This document shows, in pieces, positions 5,174 through 5,755 of a stretch of 5,755 nucleotides of DNA. Positions within the stretch are counted from its first letter, which is position 1. Every line of letters begins with the position of its first letter. The DNA comes from an uncultured Shinella sp. (lineage in GTDB: Bacteria > Pseudomonadota > Alphaproteobacteria > Rhizobiales > Rhizobiaceae): the NCBI GenBank assembly GCA_946886325.1, contig CAMPIK010000182.1, forward strand, positions 1-5,755, written 5' to 3'. Under the pieces are notes generated by a model. It made no database searches. It was given only the letters and a program-made list of their open reading frames with translations, and was not told the DNA's origin. Position numbers and translations under genes: made by a program.

Positions 5174-5755
5174 GTGCGGGCGAGCCGGCTGATCAACATC
5201 CTGACGACGCTGCAGGCGCGGGGCCGCGTGACGGCCGAGGTGCTGGCGGCCGAAAACGAGGTCTCGGTCCGCACCATCTACCGCGATGTCGATGCGCTGT
5301 CGGCTGCCGGGATTCCTGTTTACAGCGAGCGGGGATCGGACGGCGGCTATCGGCTGCTCGACGGATACCGGGTGCGGCTCAACGGGCTGTCGCCGCAGGA
5401 GGCGCAGACGATTTTCCTGTCCGGTCTGCCTGGTCCCGCCGCCGACCTCGGCCTCGGGTCGCTGATGGCGGGTGCGCAGGACAAGCTGGCCGCAGCTCTG
5501 CCCGAGGACCTGCGCAAAAGTGCCGCGCGCACGAAATCGCGGTTCCACCTCGATACGCCTGCCTGGTTCGGGGAGGCGGAACAGCCGCACTATCTTCAGG
5601 CGATTGCCGGTGCCGTCTGGAACTCGAACCGGATCAGGATGCGCTACCGGGCTTGGAAGGGGGAGAAGACCCGGGACGCGGAGCCACCCTTGAGGACGAG
5701 CCCGAGCGGCCCGAGAACTTCGATCTTTCCGCCTACTGGCAGAACAATACCGAGC
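5174..5755 (+). pseudogene. YafY-family HTH/WYL transcriptional regulator, apparently disrupted (3' end outside window)
   Basis: DNA-binding regulator of the DeoR-like HTH_11 plus WYL type, divergent from the GST gene it may control. From the GTG at 5174 (GGAG 8 nt upstream) the frame is open to the edge, 194 codons. Residues 1-65 form the winged helix, with SRLINILTTLQARGRVTAE, VSVRTIYRDVDALSAAGIPV (the recognition region) and the wing ERGSDGGYRLLDGY; the sensor domain begins about 142 and reads RIRMRYRAWKGEKTRDAEP to residue 171. Complete members then continue with LGLV-x-K and the W-Y-L tripeptide. Here about 35 residues, including WYL, are missing. The family C-terminal motif reappears in another frame at 5686-5754 as ERPENFDLSAYWQNNTE. 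The 23 in-frame residues after 171 look like nonsense. This fits a deletion of 3n+1 bases (roughly 100) at about 5685, or an assembly error. The DNA-binding half could still be made. Confidence 0.72.

Noticed and set aside
5132..5590. A 152-codon minus-strand frame opposite the regulator gene
   Set aside because: The plus strand carries clear HTH and sensor-domain motifs over the same bases; the reverse frame has none.

Overview
The window looks like chromosomal DNA of a high-GC alphaproteobacterium, most likely a member of the Rhizobiales (Rhizobium, Ensifer or Shinella-like). This rests on GC-rich wobble positions, frequent GTG/TTG starts, and the family of gene products. It is inferred from protein and codon character, not from a database match. 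The gene content is mainly ordinary metabolism; I see no strong evidence for an undescribed multi-gene system.

Layout, left to right. (1) Positions 1-515, minus strand: a YefM-YoeB type II toxin-antitoxin pair. The toxin's C-terminus runs off the left edge, and a TGTACA-type operator lies just upstream of the antitoxin. (2) Positions 533-1369, minus strand: an EamA/DMT-family membrane transporter. (3) Positions 1370-1627: a divergent control region with several dyads. (4) Positions 1628-4361, plus strand: four genes reading the same way. They are two tandem paralogous CoA-binding (YccU-like) proteins with 93/142 identical residues, a full-length PLP-dependent O-acetylhomoserine sulfhydrylase (MetY), and a small DUF861-type cupin. 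The metY leader holds a promoter-like sequence and a long imperfect dyad that reaches the Shine-Dalgarno sequence. (5) Positions 4363-4386: a perfect 10-bp GC hairpin between convergent genes, probably a shared terminator. (6) Positions 4404-5066, minus strand: a glutathione S-transferase. (7) Positions 5174-5755, plus strand: a divergently transcribed YafY-type HTH/WYL regulator running off the right edge. Its WYL core appears to be deleted, with a frameshift at about 5685.

How the parts may work together. MetY makes homocysteine from O-acetylhomoserine and sulfide, so the 1628-4361 cluster is plausibly a sulfur-amino-acid unit. The two CoA-binding proteins and the cupin would be accessories of unknown role. 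The GST and the divergent regulator form a typical regulator-target pair, but the regulator seems broken in this copy. The toxin-antitoxin pair is a self-contained, self-regulated module.

Most worth a second look: the regulator lesion, the tandem CoA-binding duplication beside metY, and the dyad overlapping the metY promoter and ribosome binding site.
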